NCBI GenBank assembly: GCA_013204595.1
Contig: JABMNK010000133.1
Location: forward strand, 62,001 to 126,000
Origin: Flammeovirgaceae bacterium
Lineage (GTDB): Bacteria; Bacteroidota; Bacteroidia; Cytophagales; Cyclobacteriaceae
DNA length: 64,000 nucleotides
Direction of reading: 5' to 3'
Part shown: positions 1-9,717 of the stretch, one piece after another
Layout: each line of letters starts with the position of its first letter
Numbering within the stretch: position 1 is the first letter of the stretch
Translations under genes and position numbers: made by a program
The notes under the pieces: model-generated
The model's input: only the letters and a program-made list of their open reading frames with translations
What the model was told of the DNA's origin: nothing
The model's database searches: none

Positions 1-67
1 TTTTATGCGAAGGGTAAGGAGTTTATCGTGATCATTCTTTATCTTTCGCCATAACAAATAAGCTATT

Positions 68-802
68 TTGCAGTACTTTTTATATACGAGTATTTTTTTA
101 TTTTTTTTGCTGCATTGTCGAGCAAAAGAGGATATAGCCGCGTCTAAGATGGCCAATAATGATCTTGAGGAATCAGCGGTAACCCAAGAAATAATTTCTT
201 TAACGTATCTTGCTTTGGGTGATAGTTATACGATTGGTGAAAGTGTCGTAGAAGCGGAACGTTGGCCCAACCAATTGAAAGAAGTGCTATCAAAAGTTCA
301 AATCGTCATTGATTCTGTGACCATCATTGCTAAAACAGGTTGGCGTACGGATAATCTAAAAATGGCCATGGCAGCAGATCAAAAGTTTGATTATGGCATG
401 GTTTCATTATTAATTGGGGTCAATAACCAGTACCAAGGGCGCTCGCCTGAGAGCTATGAACCTGAATTTGAAGAATTGTTGAATTTGGCTATCGCTCGGG
501 CGGATGGAAATAATCGTAAGGTATTTGTGCTATCAATTCCGGACTATGGATTTACACCCTTTGGGGCGGAAAATCAATCCACTATTACGACCAAATTAAA
601 GGAATATAATGAGATAAATAAGCGATTGACCTTGGAAAAGAACGTCTGGTATTTTGATATTACCCCCATTTCTCAAGAGGGACTCGAGAACACCAACCTT
701 GTGGCAGAAGATCACCTACATCCATCAGGGTTTCAATATTCGTTGTGGGTTGAAGAAATCATGAAATCCAAAGCATTTTTGGATAGTTTAAGGATTCCAT
801 AG
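68..802 (+). CDS. SGNH/GDSL-family lipoprotein hydrolase
   Basis: Predicted secreted esterase or lipase of the SGNH superfamily. Block I is visible as GDSYTIGE near residue 51 (nucleophile Ser), block III as GVNNQYQG near residue 117, and the Asp-His pair as DHLHPSG near residue 218. The N-terminus is a short hydrophobic stretch ending in LLHC, which looks like a lipoprotein signal. The start is a TTG; an in-frame stop at 59-61 rules out a much longer form, and the next ATG would remove the signal. The substrate cannot be told from sequence. It lies alone, about 130 bp ahead of the malonate operon. Confidence 0.85.
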   Translation: MQYFLYTSIFLFFLLHCRAKEDIAASKMANNDLEESAVTQEIISLTYLALGDSYTIGESVVEAERWPNQLKEVLSKVQIVIDSVTIIAKTGWRTDNLKMAMAADQKFDYGMVSLLIGVNNQYQGRSPESYEPEFEELLNLAIARADGNNRKVFVLSIPDYGFTPFGAENQSTITTKLKEYNEINKRLTLEKNVWYFDITPISQEGLENTNLVAEDHLHPSGFQYSLWVEEIMKSKAFLDSLRIP

Positions 803-931
803 TTGCTGTTTGCTTTGCACCTAAAGAAGTGATATTTTGTTTTTTTAAGTCATCGAGATGATAGGGTTTATAGCTCATTGATGGGTGGGTAATCAGAGAA
901 TCTAGGCTTTATATATTTAGTTTTATTCATC

Positions 932-2413
932 ATGATTCAACTTATTGAACGGGCGTCTTATTATACCAATCAGCTAGCGATAATCGCTGAAGGACAGACG
1001 TTTACTTATCAACAGTTATTGGAGCGTTCTCGCTCCATTGCCAGATATCTCTTGGATGGAAAAGCAGATTTGGATGGTGCTAGAATTGTTTTTATGGTGA
1101 CGCCAGGATTTGATTATGTCGCCATTCAATGGGGGATTTGGTTGGCGGGTGGTGTGGCTGTACCACTAAATCCAGGAAGTCCCATTGTGGTCAGTGCCTA
1201 TGTGATAGCCGATACGGCTGCTGAAATGGTGATTGCCTCTGTGCCATATCAAGATCTTTTTCATGACTATTGCGGCTCCCAGGGCATAGCTTTAAAGGAG
1301 CCCGTGGCATTGGATAGTCCAATGGGAGAGTTACCAACTGTTGAAGTGTATAGAAATGCCATGATTCTTTATACTAGTGGTACCACCGGAAAACCCAAAG
1401 GGGTCGTCACGACCCACATCAACATCCAATCGCAAATCACTTCGCTCGTTCAAGCATGGGATTGGTCTGCAAATGATCATATTTTGAATGTGTTACCCTT
1501 GCATCACGTGCATGGGATTATCAATGTTTTGGGGTGTGCACTTTGGTCAGGCGCGACTTGTGAATTTTTAAATAAATTTGATTCTAAGAATGTTTTTGAG
1601 ATCCTATCTAAAGAGTCAATGACCCTTTTTATGGCGGTGCCAACTATTTATCATCAATTGATTCAATATTGGGAATCATTAGCTGATATTGATCGCAAAA
1701 GGATTTCAATGGCTTTATCCAAGTTGCGATTGATGGTTTCAGGATCAGCAGCCCTTCCTGTTTCCGTTTTGGAAAAATGGAAAGCGCTCAGTGGTCAGAC
1801 CCTGTTGGAACGCTATGGGATGACAGAAATCGGAATGGCGATTAGCAATCCCTACGTTGGAACACGTCGACCTGGGTATATCGGTGCTGCTTTACCTGGA
1901 GTAAAAGTGCGCATAGTTGATGAACAATTTAAGGATCTCATCGATGAAGCGCAAGGTGAGATATTGGTGAAAGGTCCGGGCGTTTTTAAAGAGTACTGGG
2001 GACTTCCTGAAGCTACGAAAGATAGTTTTACCTTGGATGGATGGTTCAAAACAGGAGATATTGCTTTTTCTAAAAATGGAGATTATAAAATTGTTGGTAG
2101 AAGTTCAGTTGACATAATTAAATCTGGAGGATATAAAATTTCGGCATTGGAAATTGAAGAGGTACTAAGATCGTATGGTGAGATTGCAGATTGTGCAGTT
2201 TTGGGTCTTCCCAATGAAGAGTGGGGAGAATTAATTGTCGCGGTTATCGTGCCTAAAAGAGATGCTTCCTTAAAAGAAAAAAAGTTGGATGAATGGATGA
2301 GAACCCAATTGCCAAAGTACAAAATACCGAGAACGTATTTATTTCTTAAGGAATTACCGAGAAACGCTATGGGAAAAGTTGTGAAAAAAGAATTAGCAAA
2401 AAGTATTCTATGA
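932..2413 (+). CDS. matB: Malonyl-CoA synthetase-like acyl-CoA ligase (MatB/ACSF3 type)
   Basis: AMP-forming ligase of the ANL superfamily, predicted to convert malonate, ATP and CoA to malonyl-CoA in the cytoplasm. Seen: the P-loop YTSGTTGKPKG at residues 147-157, the A5 motif ERYGMTE, the hinge segment GRSSVDIIKSGGYKISALE, and the catalytic Lys in NAMGKVVKK near residue 482. The wording of the SVDIIKSGGYK segment is typical of malonyl/methylmalonyl-CoA synthetases rather than fatty-acyl ligases. The stop overlaps the madL start as ATGA, so it is translationally coupled to a malonate carrier, which supports malonate as substrate. No malonyl-CoA decarboxylase is present here, so the product may feed fatty acid synthesis. 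A different short-chain dicarboxylate remains possible. Confidence 0.82.
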   Translation: MIQLIERASYYTNQLAIIAEGQTFTYQQLLERSRSIARYLLDGKADLDGARIVFMVTPGFDYVAIQWGIWLAGGVAVPLNPGSPIVVSAYVIADTAAEMVIASVPYQDLFHDYCGSQGIALKEPVALDSPMGELPTVEVYRNAMILYTSGTTGKPKGVVTTHINIQSQITSLVQAWDWSANDHILNVLPLHHVHGIINVLGCALWSGATCEFLNKFDSKNVFEILSKESMTLFMAVPTIYHQLIQYWESLADIDRKRISMALSKLRLMVSGSAALPVSVLEKWKALSGQTLLERYGMTEIGMAISNPYVGTRRPGYIGAALPGVKVRIVDEQFKDLIDEAQGEILVKGPGVFKEYWGLPEATKDSFTLDGWFKTGDIAFSKNGDYKIVGRSSVDIIKSGGYKISALEIEEVLRSYGEIADCAVLGLPNEEWGELIVAVIVPKRDASLKEKKLDEWMRTQLPKYKIPRTYLFLKELPRNAMGKVVKKELAKSIL

Positions 2414-2775
2414 AAATATATGGAGTAGCGCTATTGGCGCTTTGTTTTTTAGCTGGACAGATTCTAGGAACCTATTTGGGCGATTGGCTAGGTACTGGGG
2501 GGAATGTAGGAGGTGTTGGATTCGGGATGCTTTTTCTTATTCTGCTAAATGACCGATTTAATCTAAGTAGGCACTATACCACAGAAAGTAAGGACGGAAT
2601 TACCTTTTGGAGTGCGATGTACATTCCCGTAGTGATTGCCATGTCAGCTACATTAAATGTTAAATCAGCGCTTACAGGAGGTTGGGTTGCTTTGTTTGCA
2701 GGAATTATTGGAACTTCTGCAAGTATGTTGCTGATTCCTTGGTTGGCTAAAAAATTCAGGACAAAATCCAATTAA
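2410..2775 (+). CDS. madL: Malonate transporter subunit MadL
   Basis: Small integral membrane protein (121 aa) matching the MadL subunit of the two-component malonate carrier. It starts with IYGVALLALC, has a glycine-rich NVGGVGFGMLFLILL segment near residue 35, and about four hydrophobic spans. Its length agrees with the family (about 125 aa). The ATG overlaps the matB stop by 4 nt and madM starts 4 nt after this stop, giving a compact three-gene operon. MadL is known to act only together with MadM. Confidence 0.85.
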   Translation: MKIYGVALLALCFLAGQILGTYLGDWLGTGGNVGGVGFGMLFLILLNDRFNLSRHYTTESKDGITFWSAMYIPVVIAMSATLNVKSALTGGWVALFAGIIGTSASMLLIPWLAKKFRTKSN

Positions 2776-2779
2776 TACG

Positions 2780-3526
2780 ATGGAGTTATTTAATCAAATT
2801 TTGATAAAAAATGGATTAATCTTTGCGTTTTTAGCCGTGGGCGTACTGATGCTTATTACTAATTTATTGTCAAGGTATTTTTTTAAAAATAAGATTCCGG
2901 GTGTAGCATTAGCGATTGGAGCGGCATTGGTATTGGCTTATTTCGGTAATCAACATGGGATTGCAGATTTCTCTTTATTTGGCGGTATGGCGTTGTTGGG
3001 TGGCGCCATGTTCAGAGATTTCACTATCGTCGCTACCTCTATGGGTGCTAGTTTTAATGAACTGAAAAAGGCAGGAGTTGCAGGGGTGATTTCCTTATTT
3101 TTAGGAGTTGTCGTGACGTTTTTTATTGGAGGAGGCATTGGTTATTTGATGGGCTATCGAGATGCTATAAGTTTCACGACAATCGGTGCGGGTGCTTGCA
3201 CCTACATTGTTGGACCCATTACCGGGGCGTCCCTCGGGGCGCCATCCGAAATCATCGCTATTAGTGTTGCGGCAGGGGTTATTAAAACCATCTTTATTAC
3301 CATTATTACTCCCATCATTGCCAAAAAGATTGGTTTAGATAACCCACTTACCGCCATGATCTTTGGTGGTATTGTCGGTACGACCAGTGGCGTAGCCGCT
3401 GGATTGGCGGCCACTGACCCTAAACTGGTGCCTTACGGCGCTTTGACAGCTACTTTTTATACAGGATTAGGCGTTATGATTTGTCCTACGGTTTTGTATT
3501 TTATCGTTAAGTTAATCCTTAATTAA
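2780..3526 (+). CDS. madM: Malonate transporter subunit MadM
   Basis: Large subunit of the MadLM malonate carrier (248 aa; family about 250), with roughly seven to eight hydrophobic segments. Recognisable blocks are the RDFTIVATSMGASF stretch near residue 79, a GAGACTYIVGPITGASLGAPSEIIA segment near 136, and IFGGIVGTTSGVAAGLAATDP near 194. It should import malonate by cation symport at the inner membrane, and the synthetase encoded two genes upstream would activate it. Last gene of the operon; no clear intrinsic terminator follows. Confidence 0.87.
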   Translation: MELFNQILIKNGLIFAFLAVGVLMLITNLLSRYFFKNKIPGVALAIGAALVLAYFGNQHGIADFSLFGGMALLGGAMFRDFTIVATSMGASFNELKKAGVAGVISLFLGVVVTFFIGGGIGYLMGYRDAISFTTIGAGACTYIVGPITGASLGAPSEIIAISVAAGVIKTIFITIITPIIAKKIGLDNPLTAMIFGGIVGTTSGVAAGLAATDPKLVPYGALTATFYTGLGVMICPTVLYFIVKLILN

Positions 3527-3588
3527 TTTCTCTTAGACAAGCAAAATGAGGGAGTAACGATTAACAATGCCCACCGTATCAAATACAA

Positions 3589-5067
3589 TTAATATTTAGC
3601 CGCTTGCCCAGGTTTCGGTGTACTATCTCGAATGAATTCCCGAATATCATCATTTGCATTGATGAGGTCTTCTTTACGCAAATACATCATGTGGCCAGAG
3701 CGGTATCCTTCAAAACGAAATCGGTCTTTCATTTTTCCACTAGGGTCTATTTGCCACATAGAGTACTTAGCATCAAAATATTGGGTGGCGCCATCAAAAT
3801 AGCCGGATTGCACCATTACATGTAAATAGGGATTCTCGGCCATAGCTTGTCTTAAGTTCTCCCCCGTTTGATTTCTGGAATTATCCCATGGACGCACAGG
3901 TCCAAACATATTGTACTTGATGTCAGTTTGATAATTGAGCACATTCTTAAAGTAGTAATTAATTGCCGGCGTGAATGAGTGTAGCCAAGAAGTAAGTTCA
4001 GCATTATAATCTGGATCGGTTCCCGCATCTTGCCGGTCGATTCCTTTGTATCGCGAATCCAAACGACCAATAGTGAATCCTTCTTCTCTTAGAAGTTCTT
4101 TCCAGAAAAATCTTTCAGGCACATCTAAATTGTGCTGTAAGATAACTTTGGCATTGATTCCTGAGTATCGAGCCATTTGCTCAGCAACAGCTCTTCTTTC
4201 TTCATCCGAGACAAATCCACCTTTTGCAAGGGTTGGAATTAAGTGGTTCAGCGTGTATGCTTCGACTTCGGGCAATATTTCGTTAAGATCTTTGGATTGC
4301 AAATCTTGAGGAAGCTTTTTGTGATACCAGGCGGCAGCTGCGAAATAAGGTAGTCTATTCGCGGCAGCGACGGGTCCTGCTCGGTCGATACCAATTTCAG
4401 TTGGCGAAACTAAGATCACACCATTGAGGTACATCCATTGGTTTTCCTGTAATTCCAGGGCTAGACCGGAAACGCGAGTGGTTCCGTAGCTTTCCCCTAT
4501 GAGGTATTTGGGTGATTCCCATCTATTGGATCGAGTGACGAAAGTATTAAGCCATTCGGCTAGGTACTTGATGTCCGCATTTACACCAAAAAATGTTTCT
4601 CTTTTTGTTTCGGGATCAATAATCCTTGAATAGCCCGTATTTACGGGATTGACATAAACAACATCGGCTACATCTAAAATGGAATAAGGATTGGTTTTCA
4701 CACCATAGGGTTGAATGGGAAATCCCTCATCGTCAATTTTAAGAATAGAAGGTCCCGTATAGGCTAGGTGCATCCAAACAGATCCTGAACCTGGTCCTCC
4801 ATTGAATGAAATGACCAAAGGTCGCGTAGCTTTTCTCGGAATATCTGTCCGCTCATAATACGTATAATGTAAGGCAGCAATCACTTTTCCTTCTTCGTTC
4901 CAAACGGGTTGGGTGCCCGTTGTTGCATTGAAGGTTAATTTTACATCTTTGATGGTGGTCGAATGTTGCGTAGTTACCACCTTACCTACTTCAAGTGCGC
5001 GTTCTTGGGCCTGAACATTAAAAAACAGGAAAAGGATTACAAATAATATGGAATAAAAACTTTTCAT
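3589..5067 (-). CDS. Peptidase S10 (serine carboxypeptidase family) protein
   Basis: Secreted serine carboxypeptidase-like enzyme, 492 aa, with a signal peptide ending near QAQ (residues 1-21). Family motifs: the oxyanion stretch SFNGGPGSGS at 88-96, nucleophile S193 in GESYG, a C-terminal Asp in GYFDGATQYFD, and the catalytic His in YRSGHMMYLR near 464. It would trim C-terminal residues from peptides in the periplasm or outside the cell. It is a single gene, convergent with madM. The start ATG has a typical signal sequence, so the assignment is firm; the specificity is unknown. Confidence 0.9.
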   Translation of the reverse strand: MKSFYSILFVILFLFFNVQAQERALEVGKVVTTQHSTTIKDVKLTFNATTGTQPVWNEEGKVIAALHYTYYERTDIPRKATRPLVISFNGGPGSGSVWMHLAYTGPSILKIDDEGFPIQPYGVKTNPYSILDVADVVYVNPVNTGYSRIIDPETKRETFFGVNADIKYLAEWLNTFVTRSNRWESPKYLIGESYGTTRVSGLALELQENQWMYLNGVILVSPTEIGIDRAGPVAAANRLPYFAAAAWYHKKLPQDLQSKDLNEILPEVEAYTLNHLIPTLAKGGFVSDEERRAVAEQMARYSGINAKVILQHNLDVPERFFWKELLREEGFTIGRLDSRYKGIDRQDAGTDPDYNAELTSWLHSFTPAINYYFKNVLNYQTDIKYNMFGPVRPWDNSRNQTGENLRQAMAENPYLHVMVQSGYFDGATQYFDAKYSMWQIDPSGKMKDRFRFEGYRSGHMMYLRKEDLINANDDIREFIRDSTPKPGQAAKY

Positions 5068-5254
5068 AACTTGTCAATTGAGTTAAATGGATGAGTACTA
5101 AGATAAATCAACTATTCTCAAATTGATGTTTAATCAAACATTAAGGACCTGATTCATATTTGAGCGGTATTTTTGGTGTTAGGGTGGCAGACTTGTGTTT
5201 TTTATGGATAAATAGCCATCCATGGTATTCCTTTTTTTGTATTAGAAAGACCTA

Positions 5255-5809
5255 TTATTTTGGAAAAATGATATTGGCGATCGCACTTTTATGTAATAAG
5301 ATTTCTTTTTTAGTAAGTCCTTTTAGTTCGTGCGGAAAAACCAACCAATCTTCCGTTTTATGAAGGAAGTAATCTGGTATCCGAGTGGTTAGATTGCGTG
5401 AAGGTTTGTACCAAGGGCAGGCAATTTTAATATCATTTGGAGGGGCTTTGCCTATGCCAAGTGTCCATTCAGACAATATAGCATCAATGCTTCGGCCGGT
5501 ATCAAAAACGTCATCTACAAATAAAACGTTAAGGTTGGGATCTAAAGATTTTATGAGGTCATACAGCCCTTGAATTTGTATTTGATTTGCTCTTTTCTCG
5601 ATGGCAAGATAGGATGACGTACGAATGACACCGTACTCGCAGAGAATACCGACATAATCAAAATATTCATGAATGGCCATTGCTACGGGAGTTCCGCCCC
5701 TCCAAATACCGATAATTAAATCAGGCCTCCAGCCACTTTGATAGATCTGAATAGCGAGCTGAAAGGCATCTTTTAACAACTCATTGGCTGATAGGTATTT
5801 TTTTTCCAT
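5255..5809 (-). CDS. Purine phosphoribosyltransferase (hypoxanthine/xanthine type)
   Basis: Type I phosphoribosyltransferase of 184 aa. The PRPP-binding loop is VLFVDDVFDTGRS near residue 95, preceded by the GIWRGGTPVA segment near 33 that forms the diphosphate loop. The C-terminal half (ACPWYKPSRN, then DWLVFPHELKGLT) resembles compact xanthine/hypoxanthine-guanine transferases. It lies 38 bp downstream of an NCS2 purine permease on the same strand, so it probably salvages an imported purine base to the nucleotide. The exact base is an inference. Confidence 0.8.
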   Translation of the reverse strand: MEKKYLSANELLKDAFQLAIQIYQSGWRPDLIIGIWRGGTPVAMAIHEYFDYVGILCEYGVIRTSSYLAIEKRANQIQIQGLYDLIKSLDPNLNVLFVDDVFDTGRSIDAILSEWTLGIGKAPPNDIKIACPWYKPSRNLTTRIPDYFLHKTEDWLVFPHELKGLTKKEILLHKSAIANIIFPK

Positions 5810-5847
5810 AGTATTTTAATTCGTTTGTTGGCAGTCGCTCAGAACCT

Positions 5848-7146
5848 TCAAAGGAAAAGAAATTTAAGCAGGAATATCATGGCGATCAAATAAAGCATTA
5901 GGGAACATTGATTTGCTTTTCCGGAAATGATTTTAATCCCCACATAACAGATAAATCCGATACCTAATCCATTGGCAATGGAGTAACTCAAGGGCATCAT
6001 TAATGCGGTTATCATCGCGGGTGCGGATTCGGTAATGTCATCCCAATTAAGCTCTTTGAGTGACTGCGCCATCAGAGAGCCTACAAATAACAAAGTCGCA
6101 CCCGTTGCAAAAGCCGGAATAGTTTGGGCTAGAGGTGCGAAAATCAAACAAAGGACAAATAATAATGCCGTTGCTACAGAAGTCAATCCCGTTCTGCCTC
6201 CCGCTTGGACACCAGCAGCACTTTCGATGTAGCTTGTCGTTGAGGAAGTGCCTAGTACAGCACCAATAGCGGTTGCCGATGAATCAGCCAAAAGAGCATT
6301 TCGTAGCCGAGTAAGGCGCCCGTCTTTATCCAATAAGTTCGCTTGTTTCCCTACACCTATAAGGGTTCCTGTAGTATCAAAAACGTCAACTAATAGCAGG
6401 GTTAAAATAATTGTGATCATAGAACTGTTTAAGGCGCTCGAGACATCCATTTGAAGAAATATAGGAGCCATCGAAGGGGGAAGAGAGACAACACCTTTGA
6501 ATTCAGTAATTCCGGTGAGCCATCCAATAAAGGTTGCAAGTAGTATGCCAATGATCACGGCACCTTTGATTCTACGAGCAGTTAATCCAGTGATAACTAT
6601 GAACCCTCCAATTATAAGCAAAGCAGGTATTGAGGTAAGGTCACCTAACGTAAGTAACGTGGCTTCTTGAGAAATAATTATGTTACTTCCTTTTAGTGAA
6701 ATAATGACTAGAAAAAATCCAATACCCGCGGTAATCCCAATTTTTAATGATGTCGGAATCGAATTAATGATTTTTTCGCGAATCGGAAGTAGGCTAATCA
6801 AGATGAAAAGTAGGCCAGAAATAAAGACCGCCCCTAGGGCAGTTTGCCAATTGTGTCCCATTCCTAGTACTATCCCGTAGGCAAAGAACGCGTTCTGTCC
6901 CATTCCGGGTGCCAGTGCTATTGGATAATTGGCAGATAGCCCCATGATTAAGGTGGCAATTGCCGTGGCAAGACAAGTAGCGACAAATACCGCCCCAAAG
7001 TCCATGCCCGTTTAAGAAAGTATGCTGGGATTTAGTATGGTGATGTACACTATTGTCAAAAAAGCAGTTGAACCGGCTAATAGTTCTCTTTTTACTGTCG
7101 TATTGTGTTCTATCAATAAAAAATATCTTTCAATAAACTTGATCAA
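5848..7146 (-). pseudogene. NCS2 (AzgA/PbuG-type) purine permease interrupted by an in-frame TAA
   Basis: Purine base permease whose intact frame runs only from an internal ATG at 7005 (385 aa). Translation upstream of that ATG, in the same frame, gives the expected N-terminus of the family: from a TTG at 7146 it reads a helix, then TVKRELLAGSTAFLT and NPSILS, then TAA (7014-7012), then TGMDFGAVFVATCLA. Only that one codon is wrong. The downstream part has the NCS2 features: APGMGQNAFFAYG, a GVxDTTGT-like region (VDVFDTTGTLIGVGK) and about twelve hydrophobic spans. The ATG three codons after the stop could allow reinitiation, but the product would lack the first helix. Operon with the transferase downstream. 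Confidence 0.82.
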
Positions 7147-7151
7147 CTTAT

Positions 7152-8525
7152 TTATTTTATGCGTGATTTATTTTCATATTTTGAAACATATTTTTTAATA
7201 TCAAAAAAAAGATTTTGAGCGGCCACATTGACTGCGGTTTCTAGTAAAAATATCTCAGCAGGGAAGGGAACTTCAACAATAGGTAATCCAGAAGGGAGGG
7301 CTCTTTTATCGCCTGTGAAGGAGGTCATCCAAATATAATTCCAATTTTCTTGGCCTTTTGTTTCGCCGGAATACACTACTTGACCTGAAGACACGTCGAT
7401 TACTTTGTAAGTGACATGAAACATTGCATTGGACAGTTTTTCATTGATCTGTACGACTGCCGTCACTTTTTCCTTAATATCTCTAAAGCGTTCTTTGCCT
7501 TTATCGTCTTCGTATTTTTCTCTGGAAGCCACAATTTCCCGGTTATATTCATTTAAATAGGGCAGGAGCAGCTGTCGGTCAACTTGACTGAGCAATATTG
7601 TCCCAACCAATAATAAATCAACCCCTACCAATTTGCCGATTTCAGGAGCAGTCGATTCATCCAACGCCCCTGATAAGTTGAGATTTTGTTCTGCTAGCAA
7701 AAGATTCAGATCCCGACGGTCAATGACATCAAAAAACTCAAATTCTTCTTGATTGTGAAGAAAGGCATTGGAAACCTTATTCAAGATCAAGTCGCCGATT
7801 TCACCTTGAGAAGGGTTATTGTTTTTGAATGTCGTCAGTCCCATTCGAATCGTTGCTAATTTTTTGAGGGATAAATATTGCGCATAGGCATCACGGTAGC
7901 CGGGCAGGTATTCATCGGCCCATTTGTAATAGCGGGCGGCTTGCATTTTTCCTGTTTTTGTTTCATTATGCGCCATTTCAGTGCCCTTTTCATAATTCAT
8001 TTTGGCGGCCAATTCGATATTCTCATTAAGCGAATTCTGGGCAGATGAGATCTCGTTTGCATAGGTTTGAATGTTGAGGATGATTGGGAGATCCTTTTTT
8101 CGGAGAGGTGTAAATGCGTTTTCTCTGAGTTGAGAAAGAGGTCCGCAATAACTATTCATTTCCAAATAAAGATTTAAAATCCGCGCACTTTTAGTAACGG
8201 TTTCGTCATTTAGAAATCTTGTCGTTTGCTGTTTGAGATCATTAATTTCACGCACGTTTGCTTCGATCGTTTCGACATAATACTGACGCAAATAGTTTTG
8301 GGCTTTTATGATTTTACTTTTTTTTTCTGCCACACGAAGTGCGTAAGTGGCATTCAACAAGGCTTTATTAAAGTCATTTGCCTTAATTGATTTTTTGGCC
8401 GTCTTGAGGTATTTATTGGGGCTTAGATTAGGGTTTAAATAAAAAGATTCGACATCATAGTTGGGTTGTGCATGAGCGGTTGGATAGCAGAACTGCAATA
8501 AAAATAATAGTAAAAAATAGCGCAT
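7152..8525 (-). CDS. CsgG-domain secreted protein
   Basis: Secreted protein of 457 aa from the ATG at 8525, chosen because it places a clean signal peptide (ending AHAQ) at the N-terminus; a longer frame reaches 8636 but has no signal. The N-terminal half is helical and charged, perhaps tetratricopeptide-like. The C-terminal half resembles the CsgG/FlgO fold: a stretch of the form FEFFDVIDRRDLNLLLAEQ, then a GKLVGVDLLLVGTI segment, then a late strand VIDVSSGQVVYSGETKG. Family members build secretion pores or bind the outer membrane. No curli genes are nearby, so its role is unknown. Its 3' end lies 6 bp from the restored start of the purine permease. Confidence 0.72.
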   Translation of the reverse strand: MRYFLLLFLLQFCYPTAHAQPNYDVESFYLNPNLSPNKYLKTAKKSIKANDFNKALLNATYALRVAEKKSKIIKAQNYLRQYYVETIEANVREINDLKQQTTRFLNDETVTKSARILNLYLEMNSYCGPLSQLRENAFTPLRKKDLPIILNIQTYANEISSAQNSLNENIELAAKMNYEKGTEMAHNETKTGKMQAARYYKWADEYLPGYRDAYAQYLSLKKLATIRMGLTTFKNNNPSQGEIGDLILNKVSNAFLHNQEEFEFFDVIDRRDLNLLLAEQNLNLSGALDESTAPEIGKLVGVDLLLVGTILLSQVDRQLLLPYLNEYNREIVASREKYEDDKGKERFRDIKEKVTAVVQINEKLSNAMFHVTYKVIDVSSGQVVYSGETKGQENWNYIWMTSFTGDKRALPSGLPIVEVPFPAEIFLLETAVNVAAQNLFFDIKKYVSKYENKSRIK

Positions 8526-8632
8526 ATCGATAGGTGATTTTTTATTGTTTTTTGTTGCGCGAGGATCATCTACCTGAGTTTTCCAATTCGTCTGTTTATC
8601 AGTAATATTGGCTATAATAACGAAGCAACTTT

Positions 8633-9580
8633 TCACAGCAATCCTTTCAATGTTTGGGTGTTAATATTACTTCCGCATATAATGATGACCACCGTTTGAT
8701 TTTTAAGTAGATGGGCTCTTTTCAAGAAACTTGCTAGGGCAACACCTGCAGCACCTTCAATTATTTTATGATGCTTATCCACCATGTATCTGATGGCTTC
8801 TCCTATTTCTTTTTCGGAGATTAATTCATAGTCATCAATTAGTTTTTGACAAATATCAAAAGTAATAGCATCTTCTTCGAGCCCACCTGCGGAGCCATCG
8901 GATAAGGTTGTCTTTGGCGTTTCAACGGTCACAACCCTTCCTGCTTTAATGCTGAGGTACATTTCTGGTGAATTCTCTGGCAAGCACCCGATGATTTTGG
9001 TGTTCGGGCTTGCTTCATTAAACCAAGTAGCTACCCCTGACATCATACCGCCTCCTCCTACGCAGCCAAAAATCACGTCTATATTCTCCAAATCTTCTGT
9101 GATTTCCATAGCCATGGTACCTTGACCAGCTATAACTTCGAAGTCATTGTAGGGGGATACCCAGGTTTTTTTTTCTGCCTTAGCGATTCCTATGGCATGC
9201 AGTTCGGCGGTCAATGGATCATTTCCATAAAAGGACAAGGTTACATCGTAAGCTTTTAGTGCCTCAACTTTCGAGGCTTCCGCGGTTTTAGGTAAAAAAA
9301 TCATACCTTTTGTCTGGGTCAGCTCTAATGCCCGTGCAAATCCTTGAGCATGATTACCTGTCGAGGCGGTAACAAGTCCATATTTTTTATCCTCGTCGGA
9401 CAAAGTCAATATCTTATTAAGAGCACCGCGCGCTTTGAAAGAGCCCGTGAATTGCTCGCTCTCTAGCTTTAGATAAACTTCCCCACCATTCAACTGGCTA
9501 AGGTATTTGGAATAAAAAAGAGGTGTTCTCAGAATTTTACCTTGAATTCGTTGAGCGGCTGACCGAATGTCTATAAGCAT
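8633..9580 (-). CDS. Threonine/serine dehydratase (PLP fold type II)
   Basis: Pyridoxal-phosphate enzyme of 315 aa, predicted to deaminate threonine to 2-oxobutanoate (or serine to pyruvate). The PLP lysine is in SFKARGA near residue 50, the phosphate-binding glycine loop is GCVGGGGMMSG near 172, and ASTGNHAQGFA near 92 contacts the cofactor. The length matches the short catabolic TdcB/serine-racemase group; there is no C-terminal ACT regulatory domain as in biosynthetic IlvA. It is transcribed with the CsgG gene about 107 bp downstream, with no functional link evident. Confidence 0.85.
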   Translation of the reverse strand: MLIDIRSAAQRIQGKILRTPLFYSKYLSQLNGGEVYLKLESEQFTGSFKARGALNKILTLSDEDKKYGLVTASTGNHAQGFARALELTQTKGMIFLPKTAEASKVEALKAYDVTLSFYGNDPLTAELHAIGIAKAEKKTWVSPYNDFEVIAGQGTMAMEITEDLENIDVIFGCVGGGGMMSGVATWFNEASPNTKIIGCLPENSPEMYLSIKAGRVVTVETPKTTLSDGSAGGLEEDAITFDICQKLIDDYELISEKEIGEAIRYMVDKHHKIIEGAAGVALASFLKRAHLLKNQTVVIIICGSNINTQTLKGLL

Positions 9581-9717
9581 AAACCAATATTGCTCAAAAA
9601 ATTAGATAAATAAAAGAAATGTTCGGATTGTGTCAATATTTTATGAGGCAATTTGTTGGCAATTATTTAGTATTGTCTTTTTGGTTAAAATTAATTGAAG
9701 CGGTCTAAGTGTACTTT

